This document shows, piece by piece, positions 11,300 to 24,600 of a stretch of DNA of 64,000 nt. Position 1 is the first letter of the stretch. Each line of letters opens with the position of its first letter. Below the pieces are notes generated by a model that had not been told where the DNA came from, made no database searches, and worked only from the letters and a program-made list of their open reading frames with translations. Made by a program: the position numbers and the translations under genes. This DNA is from Cryptomeria japonica. Lineage: Eukaryota; Streptophyta; Pinopsida; Cupressales; Cupressaceae. The stretch lies in contig NC_081406.1 of NCBI RefSeq assembly GCF_030272615.1, positions 476,002,900 through 476,066,899 on the forward strand, read 5' to 3'.

Positions 11300-13560
11300 A
11301 TTTATCCTTGTCAAATTTTCTTGTAATATTCTCAAATTATTTATTTATGATAGAGAAAACTCCTTAGTCCACACATCCTCCCAAAATAGGGTATTCTTAC
11401 CATTCCTATATAGCATCCTTCCTCCTTGCCTTATAAGATTCTTATGTTAACTAAATTTTTCTAGACAACATATTCATTAGGAAAATATGAGTCAAAAAAA
11501 TACTGACATGGATGACCATTCCCTAAATATTTAACTTTTATAATTTTTATCCAATCCTTAGTCCCTTCGACAATTTTCTTGTAAATTTTAGTCAAGAGGG
11601 CTTTATTAAAGAATTTTATCTTTATAAATCTAAGACCAACATATTTCTTTGGTCTACACACCTTATCCCAACTAACTAGGGCAGTTATCGACATTCTCTC
11701 CATCCCTGTCCACAGGAATTTCTTTGGATTTTCTCAATGTTATCAACAAGGAAGACAATAATCTTTAAAAGATAAAGAAAATAGACAAGAATATTTTGTT
11801 GAGAATCTTTCAACAATTGCAATTTCTCAAGCTGACTAAGGAGCTTACCCTTCCATTTGGAAAGTTTCTTCTAGATCCCTTTCATAATATGATTCCAATA
11901 GTTATTACTTGGCTTCTTAGAAATAAGAGGTAGACCCAAATAAGAGGTTGGGAGATCAATAACTTGGAAACCAAGAATATTTGTCACTCTTTCTTTGAGA
12001 AGCGATTCCACATTGAATTAGTATAGTTTGATTTTATCATAGTTTATATGCTACCTAGAAGCCTTTACATGTTCATCCAATATCTCCTTTCATCTCTTAG
12101 ATTCAACAATTGAGGCCTCTCCTAAGATGATAGTATCATCAACAAGTTGTTGATGAGAAGGAGGAAGAGAGAAAGCAAATTTCATGCCTTTTAACAATTT
12201 TATATCCAAATTCTTTTATATATTTCTTCCCAATACTTCAGCAATAGTTATGAAAAGATACAAGGAGAAAGGGTCACCTTGTCTCATACCATGGCCACAC
12301 AAAAAGTAACCACAAGGATAAGTATTAAACACCATAGATTAAGGAGCAGTAATACATTCAATTAGCATTTTCAGGAATCTTCCTTTGAAGACAAATTTTT
12401 TTAGCACCTCAATTAAAAATGGTCAAGAAACTCTATCATAATATTTAGAGATGTCTAATTTAAAATTATCCCAAGGTTTTAATTAAGTTCCATTGAATGT
12501 TTATCTCATGAGTAGTAAAGGCGACATAAATAATATGTCTCCCTTTAAAAAATCTTTTTTTATTATGAGAAATAATCTTATCTAACATGAATTTTAACTT
12601 ACCCACCATCAGTTTTGAAAGAATCTTATATATTGTGCTACATAAGTTTATGGGGTGGTAGTCGTTCATAGAATCAACATTATATGATTTTGGAATTAAC
12701 GTTATAAAAGTTGAGCTCACTTGTTTCAACAATTTACCTAACTGAAAGAAGCCTCTGGCCACATTTAGGAGATCAATAGCAATGACATCCCAAAATTCTT
12801 GAAAAAAAGAAAGCAGAAAACTATCCAATCCCGATTTTTTTAATCTCCAAAAGAGAACACAACATCCTTAACCTTCTGAAGGGATACCGGTTTCACCAAA
12901 ATTTTAAGATCATGTTCATTAACAACCTTTGGGATAACCTCAAGAAGGTTACTAGTACCTAAAATAGTATGAGAAGTATTATTTTGAAAGTCCACAAAAA
13001 AAGAAATAGTTGTATCAACAATTTCATCCTCTTTAACCACCATCATGCCATCATCCTTTTGGAGACTCCTTATTCTATTTTTGCTTCTATGTTTCATAGT
13101 GGATTGATGGAAGAGCTTCATTTTTTTATCTTCCTCTATTCTCCTTTGAATCCTAGAGTTTTGTTTCCAAAATATTTTCTCCTCTTTAGACAATTTTGAC
13201 CATTAGGCCCTCAAATCCTCTCTTTGTGGCAAATTTCCATATCATTTTGTCCCTCTTCCATTTTGAGTTGTATTTCCTTTGATTTACCAACAAGGTTATT
13301 TTTTCTTTGAAAGATATTCCCAAAGGAGATTTAATTTTGCCCTTTTACTTTTTCCTTAATGATTTTAAGTTTCTAAACTAAATAGAACATTGGGGTTCCA
13401 TCACAATGAGTATTCCACCAACTTTCAACTAAGTTTATGAAGTGAGGATGATAAGTCCACATGATTTCATATCTAAAAGGAAAAGGGCTCTTATTCACAA
13501 TATTATCCTAGTTTAAAAGGATAATAGTATTAGTACTGGTATATAAATTATAAACCATAA
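11300..13560 (-). pseudogene. L1-type LINE ORF2 reverse transcriptase remnant
   Basis: The minus strand shows the order of a plant L1 reverse transcriptase across several frames. A segment of the type leading into RT (FFVDFQNNTSH) lies near 13000. Near 12820-12480 come FLLSFFQEFWDVI, FITLIPKS, DYHPINLCSTIYKILSKLM and a block ending in KGRHI. A GDPFSLYLF-type block follows near 12280, and the catalytic box reads LVDDTIILGEAS (FADD in active elements) near 12140. A C-terminal GKNTLFWEDVW block lies near 11380. There are many stops and frameshifts, and no clear poly(A) tail or endonuclease domain. The upstream part reaches to within 50 bp of element B, which may have inserted into it. Confidence 0.8.
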
Positions 13561-13608
13561 TTTGGGTACTTTGATAAAATTATTCTTAATTAATATTATT
13601 TATTATAG

Positions 13609-15093
13609 TGTCATAGATTGTATGCCTTTAATTAGGGTATCCAATTTCACACTCTCCTAGCACTCATTTTAGTATTTCTCATTCATTTATGCATTATAAG
13701 ACCTTTATTGTAATCAATTAATATTTAATTAAATATTATGAGGCTTATTCTACGTCAATAAATTATCAACATTTTATTATTTGGGCCTTTAATTCTAGGT
13801 GTGCCCTTTATCTTTTATTATCCTAATTTATTATAAATCTTGCCCCATTTCAAATCTCAAGACACGTTTCTGCCATATGAATATCATATATTTCATACAA
13901 ATCTATTTTTGGCATTAGAAACCTGTCATCTCACATCTCTAAAAATTTGGGCCTAAAGTGTCAGGACTAAGTTGCCCCAAGCCACTTGGTCCAACACTTT
14001 TTGCCCTGAATTTTGGGATGATAATATGATGGCCCTATTCTATTCAAATCTAGGTTTGTGTGAAAAAGATAATAATTCTAAGTTGGCCCAAAGGTGATTT
14101 TATTATGAAATCCCTATATATATCATTTGTCTCAATTCATTTCATATCTTTATCATTACCTCACCATTACATTCTCCTCCACCAATTCAAGAGAAATAAT
14201 TCTTCTTCAAGGGTAGATCTGATTCGAGGAGCATCAAACTACATCAAGGAATATTCAATTATGTTTTCAATTATGATTTCATGATGGATTTTATATGATT
14301 TATCGTGTTATTGCATCGAGACATGAAGGACTTATCCTAAGGACATTGCTTCATCATTGAAGGTATATTCAAGCATTTCCAATTTAATTTCAATTCAATT
14401 CAAGCGTTAATTCAAAATTTAGGGTTTGACCTAGGCAAACCCCTACAAACCACCCAAACACAATTTCCCCCCTCTTGTGTACAGATTCATGAGGCTTCTA
14501 GCAGAGACAAGAAGATGAGAGGACCATTGATAGACAAATACAGACCAATACTCAGAACTAGGATAAAAATACCTTGGACCAAGATGCTTCGAGCTCTATG
14601 ATCCAAGAATAGGGCTCTATGGGCATCCTGGTCCCTAGAAGTCTACACCAAATTATAGGAGAGTAGAGTAAAAGGTCTCAGAAGGTCTCAACTAAGTTTA
14701 TGTGCAAAAGTTAGAAGACCAAAGCACTCTGGCTAACCCAGTCCACTAAATTCAACTCCAAATCAATATTACAGACGTACCTTTGTATTCTCTCTTCATT
14801 TTTATATTTGTTTTGAAGTTTTGTTTCAGTATTAGACAATATAATCAGTTCAAGTTGTTAATTCATGCATATAGCTTCTAGCCTAGTTCTTTACACTCAA
14901 TTTGCATCCTTTTAAGTGTTCATTTTTAACTCAATCAAAAGGAATAAAATTCAATCTGCATTCAACCCTCTTCCTAATAATATTGAGGTTGAATCTATTG
15001 ACTTCATTCTTCATTTAATGTAATGCGTGTGAAATAGGTTAATTTCTTAGTTTGCATGCCTAAACAAGGAAGCTCTTATTTTCATATGAAGCA
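13609..15093 (+). repeat. 5' LTR of element B
   Basis: About 1485 bp from TG to CA, bounded on the right by the primer-site motif at 15097. It keeps the A-type layout: an inverted GGACTAAG/CTTGGTCC pair near 13964-13992, a TATATAT stretch near 14110, and a remnant of the CCTGGTCC-containing block near 14570-14640. It is much diverged from A. No partner LTR is in the window. Confidence 0.65.
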
Positions 15094-15096
15094 TTT

Positions 15097-15110
15097 TGGT
15101 GAACCCAAAT
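15097..15110 (+). other. Candidate primer binding site of element B
   Basis: TGGTGAACCCAAAT starts three bases after the LTR end and shares TTTTGGTGAACC with element A. Confidence 0.5.
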
Positions 15111-15496
15111 CTTCTTACACTTGCATTACTTTTGATTTTAAGTTTCAAATATGATTATTACATGTTATTAGATGCACCCGCTTGTGTACTTGCATTGTTA
15201 GCATTGTTTAGTTCATTATTTAGTTCATGCACTTGCATCTCCTAGCTAATCATATTACTGGTTCATTAAATGCACATGCATCATTTAGCTATCAATTCTT
15301 GTTTCATTCCATTATTTGCTTCATTTAATTAGGAATCATAGACAAAAAAATGATATTTTAAACTATTTTCATGTTGTAAAAAAAATTAAAAATTGGGGTG
15401 CTGCCCCGAACCCCATTCCATGTCGTCAATTTTGAGATAAAATGTTGGCCTTTGGTCGACTTGTCTTTGCAATGTGTTTTTCCTAGTAGAATTAAA

Positions 15497-17149
15497 ATGA
15501 GAAATATTTATACATGTGATGTTTCTTTAGCCTCTCTCATATCACCTTACACCCCTCCCAAGGTTTCTCTCTTCAATGAGGAAATTTTGATGCAAGAAAA
15601 TATTCTTAACACTTCTCTCAATGATATATCTCTTTGGGATGAATCATTAGGGAATGATGTTGATTCTTCTCCTAATATGTATCTCCCCTATGAGATTTCC
15701 TTGGTGCAGAGGATTCTATTGTGGTACAATAGGATGGTATGATTGATAATCCCCTTAATGAAGCTTTGCCTTCTTTTCATTTCAATGATCTTCCCTCTAG
15801 AGTTGAAGAATTGATGAGTTTTACTTGTCCTTCTCCCAAAAATAGTCTTACTCATGAAGATCATTTGGTGCAAAAGGATAAGGCAACTAGAAATAGCTTC
15901 AATAGTCTCTCTCCTAATGATGAATAATTAGTGGATAAAGAGCCTAACCAAGATCAAGTCAATGTCATTGATGCTGCTATTTATGAGAAGCCTAAAATTG
16001 TTGTCCACCTTTGTCAAAATGTCCCTCAACCTCAACAAAAACTAGTGATTTTTGTTAAAGGTGGAGTGAGTCAACAACCTAATTATCATGCAATAACTCA
16101 CACATATAACACTCAAAACAACAAGCAAGATTCTAACGTTCTTCCCCCTTCTGAACTGATTCTTCCTCCCCCCAACCCCCTTGTCTTTCACAACATGTAG
16201 CTAATGAGCATGATCTTGTTCAACAACTTCATGCCACCCCAACCAAGATCTCCCTTTGGGACTTAGTTCAAACCTTACCCATATATCGTGAAATGCTACA
16301 AGAATATTTAAAGAAGAAACCTAATAATCTGACTTCTTTGTTGGAATGCAAGCATGCAACAAAACCTGACATTGTGTTCTCTCAACATGAGTTGCCTCTT
16401 GTAGAAGTTCAAAATCAATATGATCCCCTCTAGTTGATAATGGTTCAAGTCTTAATGTGTGTAGCATTGACTTGTTGCATAAAATCAAAGTGGCCACTTC
16501 TCTTATTCAACTAGATTCAATTTCTATGTGTGGCTTTGATAATGTTGTTAAGAATACGATAGGTACAAAATTACCTTGCCTATTAAGGTAGGACCTGTGA
16601 TTTTACCTACAACTATCTATCTCATGCCCGATACCCTCTCATATAACCTTCTCCTAGGAAGACCTTGGATTCATGCTATGCAAGTGATCCCTTCTACTCT
16701 TCATTGCAAAATCAAGTTTATTTATAAAAATGAGATGTATACTTTGGAAACTAATACAAACTTACAAATTTGTTTGCACATGTCTTCAATTTCTCCAATC
16801 CTTTCTCCAATATATAAAAAACACACCATCTCCTACTTTACCTAGAAAGATACTCTTTGAGGATGATCACGGGTCATTAGACTACTTTATTAGAGAATAC
16901 AAAATTCCTAATCTGATACCTCAAGCCTTGAAGGAGCCTAGTGTGTCATTTGTAAACCCTCTCCTGACATTTCAACAACTAGATCTTATTCTACACATGG
17001 ATACAATTGACATGTTTCAAGATGTGGGCAACAAAATTTTGAAGGTCATGAGAAATCACACTTTAGATTTAGGTTTTCAACCTCTTCCTTTGTTGAGATC
17101 CCCTCCACCATTGTCTAGTGCATTAATTTATTCTCATGTCTCATTATAA
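15497..17149 (+). pseudogene. Gag-like/protease remnant of element B
   Basis: ATG 15497 opens a protein that starts like A's (CDVSLASL against CDNGLASL). S-P-K repeats follow to about 15927, then an AITHTYNTQNNKQ segment (about 16095-16130; A has AHTYNTRNNRQ) and an ISLWDLVQT segment near 16240. Next comes a short deletion that joins YDPL directly to LVDNGSSLNVCS (near 16435). LLLGRPWIHAMQ is near 16650. Frames change several times and stops are frequent. No G-patch can be made out. It is an older member of the family, probably inactive for a long time. Confidence 0.7.
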
Positions 17150-17150
17150 C

Positions 17151-18300
17151 AAGAAAATGTTTTGTCGAGTCTTCTTCAAGCCAATTTGATTACTTTTAAA
17201 TAGTAAAATGTGCCTTGCAAGTTTCTGCCACTTTAAACAATCCACATGCCTTGTGTTTGCTTGAAATTTTTTACTATTTCAAACAGCTGACGTGACCTAT
17301 ATTTGGCTCACATTCTTGCAGATTTAACATGGTTTTATGTGCCTTGATTTGATCCATGTTATGACATATTTAATGTGGTTTATTTTCCTTGTTCATACAC
17401 CATGTTTTGACAAGTTATAATTCAGTTTTGGGCCTTCTCTATGTTCAATTTTTTTGGCAGATTGAATATGGTTTATGTGTTGGTCTTTGATCTACATTTT
17501 GCAGATATAAAAGCCATTTGAATGCTGGACTATATACCACGTTTTGGCTAAAACAATAAACGTGTGTTTCTTCAAAACTACAGTCTTCAAAAAAAAAAAA
17601 CGTTTCAGTCTTGAATGAATATTGTTTGACATTTTGACAGTCTTCAAAAACATGTTTCAGCAAACAGTCAATGTGCTTGGTATTATTTTTGTTAAAAACA
17701 GTTCACACAGATCAAAACAATCAATTTCCTGCCATTATTCTCACAGAGCATCCTGCAAATATCTAGTTTAGGGCGTGGACTTCTATTTTGGCCTCTGTGG
17801 TGGGTGTTAGAGGTTGTAATAAGCGGACATTGCAGATTTGGTCTATGCTCGTTTAAAATTCTAGTTTTGTTTCTTTTTAATTTTAGTTTAGTTTTTTTTA
17901 ATTTAGATTTTAATTTTAGTTTTTAAATTTAGATTTTAAATTTGTTTGTTAACTAGATTTTTTATTAGTTTTTAATTAGATTTTAATTAGTTTTATAATT
18001 TAGTTTTAAATTAGATTTTTTATTTAATTTTAAATTAGATTTAAAATTGTTTGTTAGTTTAGTTTTGAAATTAGGTTAGATTAATTTTGTTAGTTTGTTT
18101 TTAGATTAGATTAATATCATTGGTTTGTTTGTTTGAATTAGATTAGTGTTAATCTATTGTTTTGATACTAGTATTAATTAGTTAGTCTCTTTTTCTTATC
18201 AATTGGTTAGTAAGTGTGCTGGTCTTGTTTGTCTTTGTTTGTTTTGGTTTGTCAGTGATTGTTAGTCTATTACTTTGTCTGATTGTGTTATTCTATTTTG
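17151..18300. other. AT-rich non-coding stretch with T-rich low-complexity block
   Basis: No gene is seen. About 17860-18130 is a run of TTTTAATTTTAG-like repeats rich in T. A 12-base A run lies at 17590. The stretch could hold the eroded 3' end of element B or the start of element C, but no boundary can be fixed. Confidence 0.4.
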
Positions 18301-21300
18301 ACTTTGAAGATTAATCTTTGTGCATTTGTGCAGGTTCTCTCGTGTGTCGAAGACTTGTACACAAAAACTACTAATGATGTTTTGATACAAGACGCAAGTT
18401 GAAGAATTGTGATTTTAAAATTGATTGTCTTATCTTAGCTTAGATCACATTTCGATTTAGTGCTTAAAATAAACAATTGAATACTATGTTTGGTGTGCTT
18501 ATAAATCTATAGGGCGGACCCACCATTACATCGAGTATCCTCTCCCCTTGCCTTTCTAGATCTTGAGTGTAAGAGAAAAGTGATTAACTACACCCACTCT
18601 TTTATTTTTAGTAGAGAAGCACCTTTTGGGGGCCTCATCACCTAAAAGAGTGTTTCAAAATTGAGACATGTTGGAGATATCCTCTCTTCTAGTGAGTTTC
18701 AAGCATTGTTTTATGAATCTCTATACAAATGGGTAGCAAGTGAAAGCTTGTCCAAACTGGTTGCATGGTTGGAGTGTTGAGTGAATTTGGCTACGAAAAG
18801 GCCCCCTTTGCATCAATAAGATTAGTAGAAGTCTTAACTGGCTTGCTTTAAGAATCCATGCGGATTGGTGTTCCTTGGATAATTACTAAACACCTTGTTG
18901 TAGAAGCCAAAAACCCTTTTTGTTTGCTAGTGTAGGAGGTCGAACCTCTAAATTTGCCCCTCATGGCTACTATTAATTGTTGAGATAGATGTCCATCGAT
19001 TCATAAGGTCTTTGGATCTTCGAGGTATGAGATTTTGGTGTGCTCGAGAAGTGTGTCGTGTAAGGGGGAACCAGTGCCACCAAATCTCTTTATGTTCACT
19101 TTGTTTCAGTATTTGGAGCAATTTGAGTGGGAACTCGACAAGTAGTATCCTCTTTCCAGCCCAAGTTTACATGCTTATGAGTGTTTTCAAATTTGTCGAG
19201 ACTAGTGAAAAATTTGGGCTAATTTAGGCCCCCTTTCAAACTTGTAATTTGATTTTGTATTAGAGTCATCCAAAATATTATGTCTCTTGTGTTTTATGTT
19301 TGTGTTCAAACAAACATTTTCAATCACAATCAAAAACCACACTTGAAATTGAAACTATGCAAAAACAAACAACACTATCACTAAATGTATTGAACCCTTG
19401 CTTTGAACAAAACACAATCATTTCAGGTCTCTTGGGGCATCATTATTTAGTTCTAATATTTTAGGTTCCAACATTTAGTCCTTGCACTTTGTCACCCAAT
19501 CCTTGCACATTTTGATCATTCCCTTCAATCATATATTCAATCCTTGCATATCCATCATTGGTCAAACAAAACTTTCAGCTTGCACTTAGGTCACTCTTCT
19601 TAGGTCTTGAATCCAGCATTTAGTTATTTATCACCCGTATCACTTGAGTTTCATCATCCTTGAATTAGCGAACATATCAAAATCTATGAGTAAGGTAGTC
19701 TGCTTGGAGTTCATTATCTCTTGCTTTAGCACACCCTCTCTTGATCACTTATCCTCATGTCTATCCATCATAGCATAGGTAAAACTTTGTATCACGATTA
19801 TTTTCAAACCTAGAATTACCTTGATTTAGTGCATCTTTTATCAAATAAAGCCTATCATTTGTCTTCATATCTCATTTAGATTCCAACCCCATATCATATC
19901 TTAGAATCATATCATACCATATAATTGCATCTGCATTCTAGGGTTTGCATTCCATTGGGAGTCTCATACATTGTCATATTGCTCGTCTTATGTCAAAGAT
20001 TAGAACTATCATATATGACCATGGCTACCTTAGCTCAACAAATTCAATATCTCATGAGAGAAATATACAACATTCAAGTCCAACAAAAAGAATCAATGAC
20101 CCCTCTTGAGAGACAAGTTCATGATATCAAGAATGACAAAATTCATGGAATGCTAAAATGACTATGTAAGGTGGAAAAATAAGTAATTGAAAATCAAAAG
20201 CCAAATCTTGAACAAGATCACATGACTCATTCACCAAGACAACAAGACATTTCTTCCAAATATCCCACAAATAGACAATTTACACCTTTGGGACAATCTA
20301 TTGAGTCAGTTTTGAAAGAGCTTCTTGAGCGTAATCTTATCACATTGCCTAACAAGACCACACGAGGATGTAAAATTTTTAATAACTATTGCATGTATCA
20401 TATACACAACAAACATAATACTTCAGATTGCATGGAATTAAAGCATAAGATTTAAGACCTCCTTGATAATGATATCATTTAAATTGAAGATCCTAATGAC
20501 TCACCTAAAGAGAAACAAGGCACTAATCCTAAGCATGATCAAATTCATATACCTATGTCTAGCAAGGCTCCACATGTGGCCTCCATCTCTTCCATGATGC
20601 ATTCATCTCCTAATGCTTCTCAACAACAATCTATACCATCTCCTTCAAACAATGAACCTAATGATGACACTTTTTTTGTTAACCCTCAAGGGCTATCTCC
20701 TATGGAAATCCAAGATAATCCCAATCTTGATACAAGTTCCTCTAATGATTTAAAAATCCCAAATCCTATGCTATCATGCACTCCAATTCTAATCATACCC
20801 ACTCTAGAGAGTCTCATCCAAAAAATTTCCCCATCATGCCAAAACATGAACATCTTCCAAGAATCCCCCATGCATATCCAAAATCCTACCCCTTCCTTAG
20901 AAGTGGCTCCATGCCAAGAGGATAATCTAAAGAATGAAGAAGCAAGTCCTATCATAAATCAAGATCAAGACACCAAAACTCACCATTCCTATCCAATGGT
21001 TGACCAAGATCCTATCTCCCTAGAATCCCATGATGATCCTCTTATGCCTTCCCATTTCATCCAAGATGATACCGTTCCATCTCAAGAGTTAAGAATCCTT
21101 CCAAATCCTATCCCTAATCCACTTCCTAAGTAAGATAATGATGCCTCTTCCACCTTTTCAAATGATCCTATTTAAAATAGAGAGCAAAAAATCATTTCCA
21201 GTCTATCTAACGGTCCTCTTCCATGTCAAGATCAAAGTATCTCTTAATTTCCTTGTCATAATTCTCCACGTTTACCTCAAGAATCCATCATGCCTACAAA

Positions 21301-21567
21301 TCCCTCTCATTATCCTATCATTCCCTACAGGCCACCTCCACCTCAAAACGAACTTGCCTCTTGCTTCAAAAGTAACAAGAATCCCTTTGCTAAAAATAAC
21401 TTCCAAAGCATGCATTATCCAAGAAAAGGGTTAGACATCCATGAACAAGGTATATTAGAACCCCCTAATATAAAAGAAAATCATGGTTATAATGGCCATG
21501 GCTACATTTCTCATTCTCGAGACATTGGTATCCTTATAAATCTAAATCCAAGTACGCACATAACCCT
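18301..21567 (+). mobile_element. Element C: gag-only Tat-like remnant, ends not resolved
   Basis: A plus-strand leader of about 1.7 kb without coding motifs (18301-20020) is followed by a gag-like frame from ATG 20021. The right end is cut where a Copia-like LTR starts at 21568. I found neither LTR. The leader holds GGGGGAACCAGTGCC near 19062, which may mark a primer-site region, but this is not proven. Confidence 0.45.
20021..21567 (+). pseudogene. Gag-like frame of element C without capsid core
   Basis: One frame with about half a dozen stops. It starts with a short helical segment (MATLAQQIQYLMREIYNIQ) and jumps within 80 codons to a PLGQSIESVLKELLE motif, then a C-x-YH-x4-H-x4-C zinc knuckle (CMYHIHNKHNTSDC, about 20390-20430). 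The capsid core that separates these parts in element E is missing. A Pro/Ser-rich acidic segment follows (20555-21130), then a degraded glycine-rich piece (near 21430-21530) that resembles a G-patch. No protease, RT or integrase precedes the cut at 21567. Confidence 0.6.
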
Positions 21568-22402
21568 GTTGAATATCCAAAATACTGAGAGGGGAGGGGT
21601 GAATCAGTATTCCCTTGAACTTATTAAAACTTCTAACTAACCAATAACATAACATAATTTTAATGCAAAATCAACACAAAACACATAACACCAGATTTTG
21701 TATGTGGAAAACCCAATATTGGAAAAACCATAAAGGGAGTGTTCTCTTAGGAATGATGCAATATGTAACTAGTTATATAGTACAAGAGGGTGGCTCACTG
21801 TTGGTTAGGGCTCACTGCCTGAATACAAACATCTCACTGCCAGATAAAGAAGTATACAAAATTTGAACTATTAGAAGCGCATCTAACATATGCATACATT
21901 GCAGTTCCTTTGAAGTGCACAAATTTGTCTCATACATTCACTATACTTAATCCATATAACAATATTTATATCCACAAACCTTTTTGCATATACACACTAT
22001 ACACACAATAGTTATTTTTCAACAACCATTAACATGTAACACTGATGGCAATATATATCAGCATCAATTATTCTAATGAGTTGGCTCATTCGGAAAGGGT
22101 GAGACCAAACTTATCCACATGCTATATCAACCAAGATATCTCCAAGCAGTGTTGGCTTCCAATTTGAATCAAAGAACACCTTGTAGAACATGCTTCCAAC
22201 ACATCCAGATAGAACCAGACCCAAAACACCTTCCTATAAGAATAAATATCGGACCCAAATCTGCATGAAGTGAGTTCATACATGTATTACATGACAAAGA
22301 AACTTCAGATAAAGAAGAAAAGTGCCAGACTAAATAACATACATACATGCCAGACCAAATCATATCCATGACATCAATGACAACAATGAAAATAGGCCAA
22401 CA
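21568..22402 (-). repeat. Copia-type LTR, minus orientation
   Basis: Read on the minus strand it begins TGTTGGCC at 22402 and ends TTCAACA at 21568. It contains near its end the C-run/CTCTCAGTA word typical of plant Copia LTRs, seen here as CTGAGAGGGGAGGGGTG on the plus strand. A purine tract AATGGGGAGAT lies immediately upstream (22403-22414), so this is a 3' LTR. Its 5' partner is not in the window. Confidence 0.65.
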
Positions 22403-23437
22403 ATCTCCCCATTTGTCATTGATGGCAATATAAAGTTATACATTATAAGTTTTTTGAAATAACAACCTGAAGTACCGAACCAACAATTGTCTGAGAGTTT
22501 GCATAAAATAACATTAAAATATTGCTAGCACTTAACACTAATCCCCCTTTGACAACAATGAAAAAGGGTCAGAAAGGTTAGACATAGTGCATCAAGAACT
22601 AAGAAACTGAAAAACTCCCCCTCAGAGAGACAACTGCGGTCATCTGGAGAATTGCTTAAGATTATGGACATGCACGGTCCAGGTGTTCTTGTGCTTATCC
22701 CAGTGGGAAATGGCCTCAGATAGAAACTCAATGTGAACCTACATGGATGTGTGCAACTACTCTACCTCTTGAATGGAGCAGAGTACAAAATATTGGAATT
22801 GAGTGGCTCAGGAGAGGGCCCTGTTCATGATGGAAATATTGTCATTGCTTAGATATCTCAACTTACCTAAGGGAAGAATAATTTCATCCCTTTGCTGCTA
22901 CAATCCAAATTATTTTTCATGAAGCTCTTGAATTTTGGATCTATCAAAACCGGATAAGTCTTTAGATAACTTGAAGTTTGCATGAGCTTGCCAGATCTTG
23001 TCTTCAATAATATTCATTTCATTTTTGATGCTCTTTGTATCATTCGATCACTAAAGACTATAAGAAAAGAGTATGTCACCATTCTCCAAATATGATTGTC
23101 CTTGAGAAATAATCTATGAGGGTTGATGATGACCTGACGCACTTTAAGCCTTGAATTCTTGGAATACTTTCTCTTAGTCATTTTCTCTATCTTTCTCATA
23201 CATTTCTTTCAGCTTCTCGGTATGATTGCTCAATGAACTAGTCATCATTTTACATTTATATGCATTAGGGGTGTCTGGATCTAGTTGACACTCTAGAATT
23301 GCAGAATGGAGTGTTGCCAATAGATCCTCAACAATCTCATCCCTTTTTCCTAAAATCTTGTCTTGCAGATGAAAGAAATGCCTCTCCAATTTCAAGCTTC
23401 TGAACCGGATCAACATTAGATTTGATAAATTTATCAA
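22403..23437 (-). pseudogene. Coiled-coil 3' internal region of the Copia-like element
   Basis: Minus-strand frames upstream of the LTR read as a charged helical protein with several stops. Segments include LERHFFHLQDKILGKRDEIVEDLL (in part, 23400-23330), SLSNHTEKLKEMYEKD (near 23230-23180) and QELHEK. No RT, RNase H or integrase motif is seen. The position directly before the polypurine tract is where extra or env-like ORFs lie in some plant LTR elements. A second purine tract (AAAGGGGGAT) lies near 22540. Function unknown. Confidence 0.45.
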
Positions 23438-24600
23438 AATGATATTAACATTCTTTGTTTATACTAAAAATTTAATCAAATGAACGAATAATACATTATA
23501 GAATGGACAATTGGTAGAATTTATCCTTGGTGAAAAATTGGAAGTTGATAACATTGAAATTTAAACAAACACACAATGAGTAATACTAAAAGAGAGATTA
23601 TAGAATATTCTTCTTTATAAACAACTCTTTAAAATTTATCCAAATAAATTGAGTATTTTACAGAACAAGAGGGTTTATATGATAAATTATTCGCACAAAT
23701 CTATTATTTAATATTGAATTTGAATTTTACATGAAAGTGTCTAGATTATTTATTTTAATTGAAAGTGAATTCATTGAGTCAAATTTATTTAAAAGTATTC
23801 AATGATGAATTTATTTAAAAAAAAATAGTAATTATCTTCAATTATTTAGTCAAATTTATTTGCAAGTAATAGTATTGAAGTTTATAAAGAAATTAAAGGC
23901 ATTAATTAGTTTTCAAGAGAACTAAGATAGTTTGAATCTATGTTACAAGTTAGATTTCAAGATATAGAGTATACAAGACTATTGAGAATAGTCAAGTCTA
24001 TTAATAGTTAAATTTTGTATAGATGAATCTTCTAGCTTTAAAGACACTTTAGACTAGTTAAAAGAGTAGTTACATTTATATTGCAAAGAAATAAGTATGG
24101 ATGGATTTATTAACATTTAAATTTAGAGGTAAATTGCATAGTTGAATTCTCATATAATTTAAATAGTATAATCTATTTTATAAAAATATTATTATTAATT
24201 AGAATGCAAAGAAAGATTATTTGAAAGCCGATGAGAAAAATAAATATCTTGAATTCCAATCCATGAAAACCAAAATATTTTTAGCAAATTAAAATGAAAC
24301 AAACATTGAAGTCTTTTTACATAGGATTATTAAACTTACCTTACCTTGTGCATCTCAAATTAAATACTCATCTTTTGTTTGTAAATGACTAGACAAACTT
24401 TGTTTGGAAGTTGAATAAAGTTAGATTTTGTTGTTCTAAGTTTTTGGATTCTTATCTTATTCAAGCGAAAAGAGCTTTCGAAAACATGTCCCATGATCAC
24501 TTCTAGTTAGAAAATTTAAATATAACTTTCATGAAGATTTTTTCTTAAAATCATAAATATTAGGAGAAAAGCATTAGTTTATTTCTAAGAATTTGAAATT
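23438..24600. other. AT-rich stretch, nothing recognised
   Basis: Very AT-rich with no long frame, no repeat boundary and no RNA gene visible. Confidence 0.4.

Larger units (their letters stand above)
13609..17150 (+). mobile_element. Element B: 3'-truncated relative of element A
   Basis: It begins TGTCATAGATTG..., which aligns with the LTR start of A, including the TTTCACAC and TAGCAC words. It has an LTR-like segment to 15093, then TTTTGGTGAACCC, the same primer-site core as A. Internal coding remnants match A in order: S-P-K repeats, SLWDL segment, DNGSS protease and LLLGRPWIH. No 3' LTR was found and the similarity fades by about 17150. Confidence 0.75.

Noticed and set aside
17590-17601. 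A-run as the poly(A) tail of a plus-strand LINE
   Set aside because: No reverse transcriptase or target duplication lies next to it, and it sits in AT-rich DNA with many such runs.
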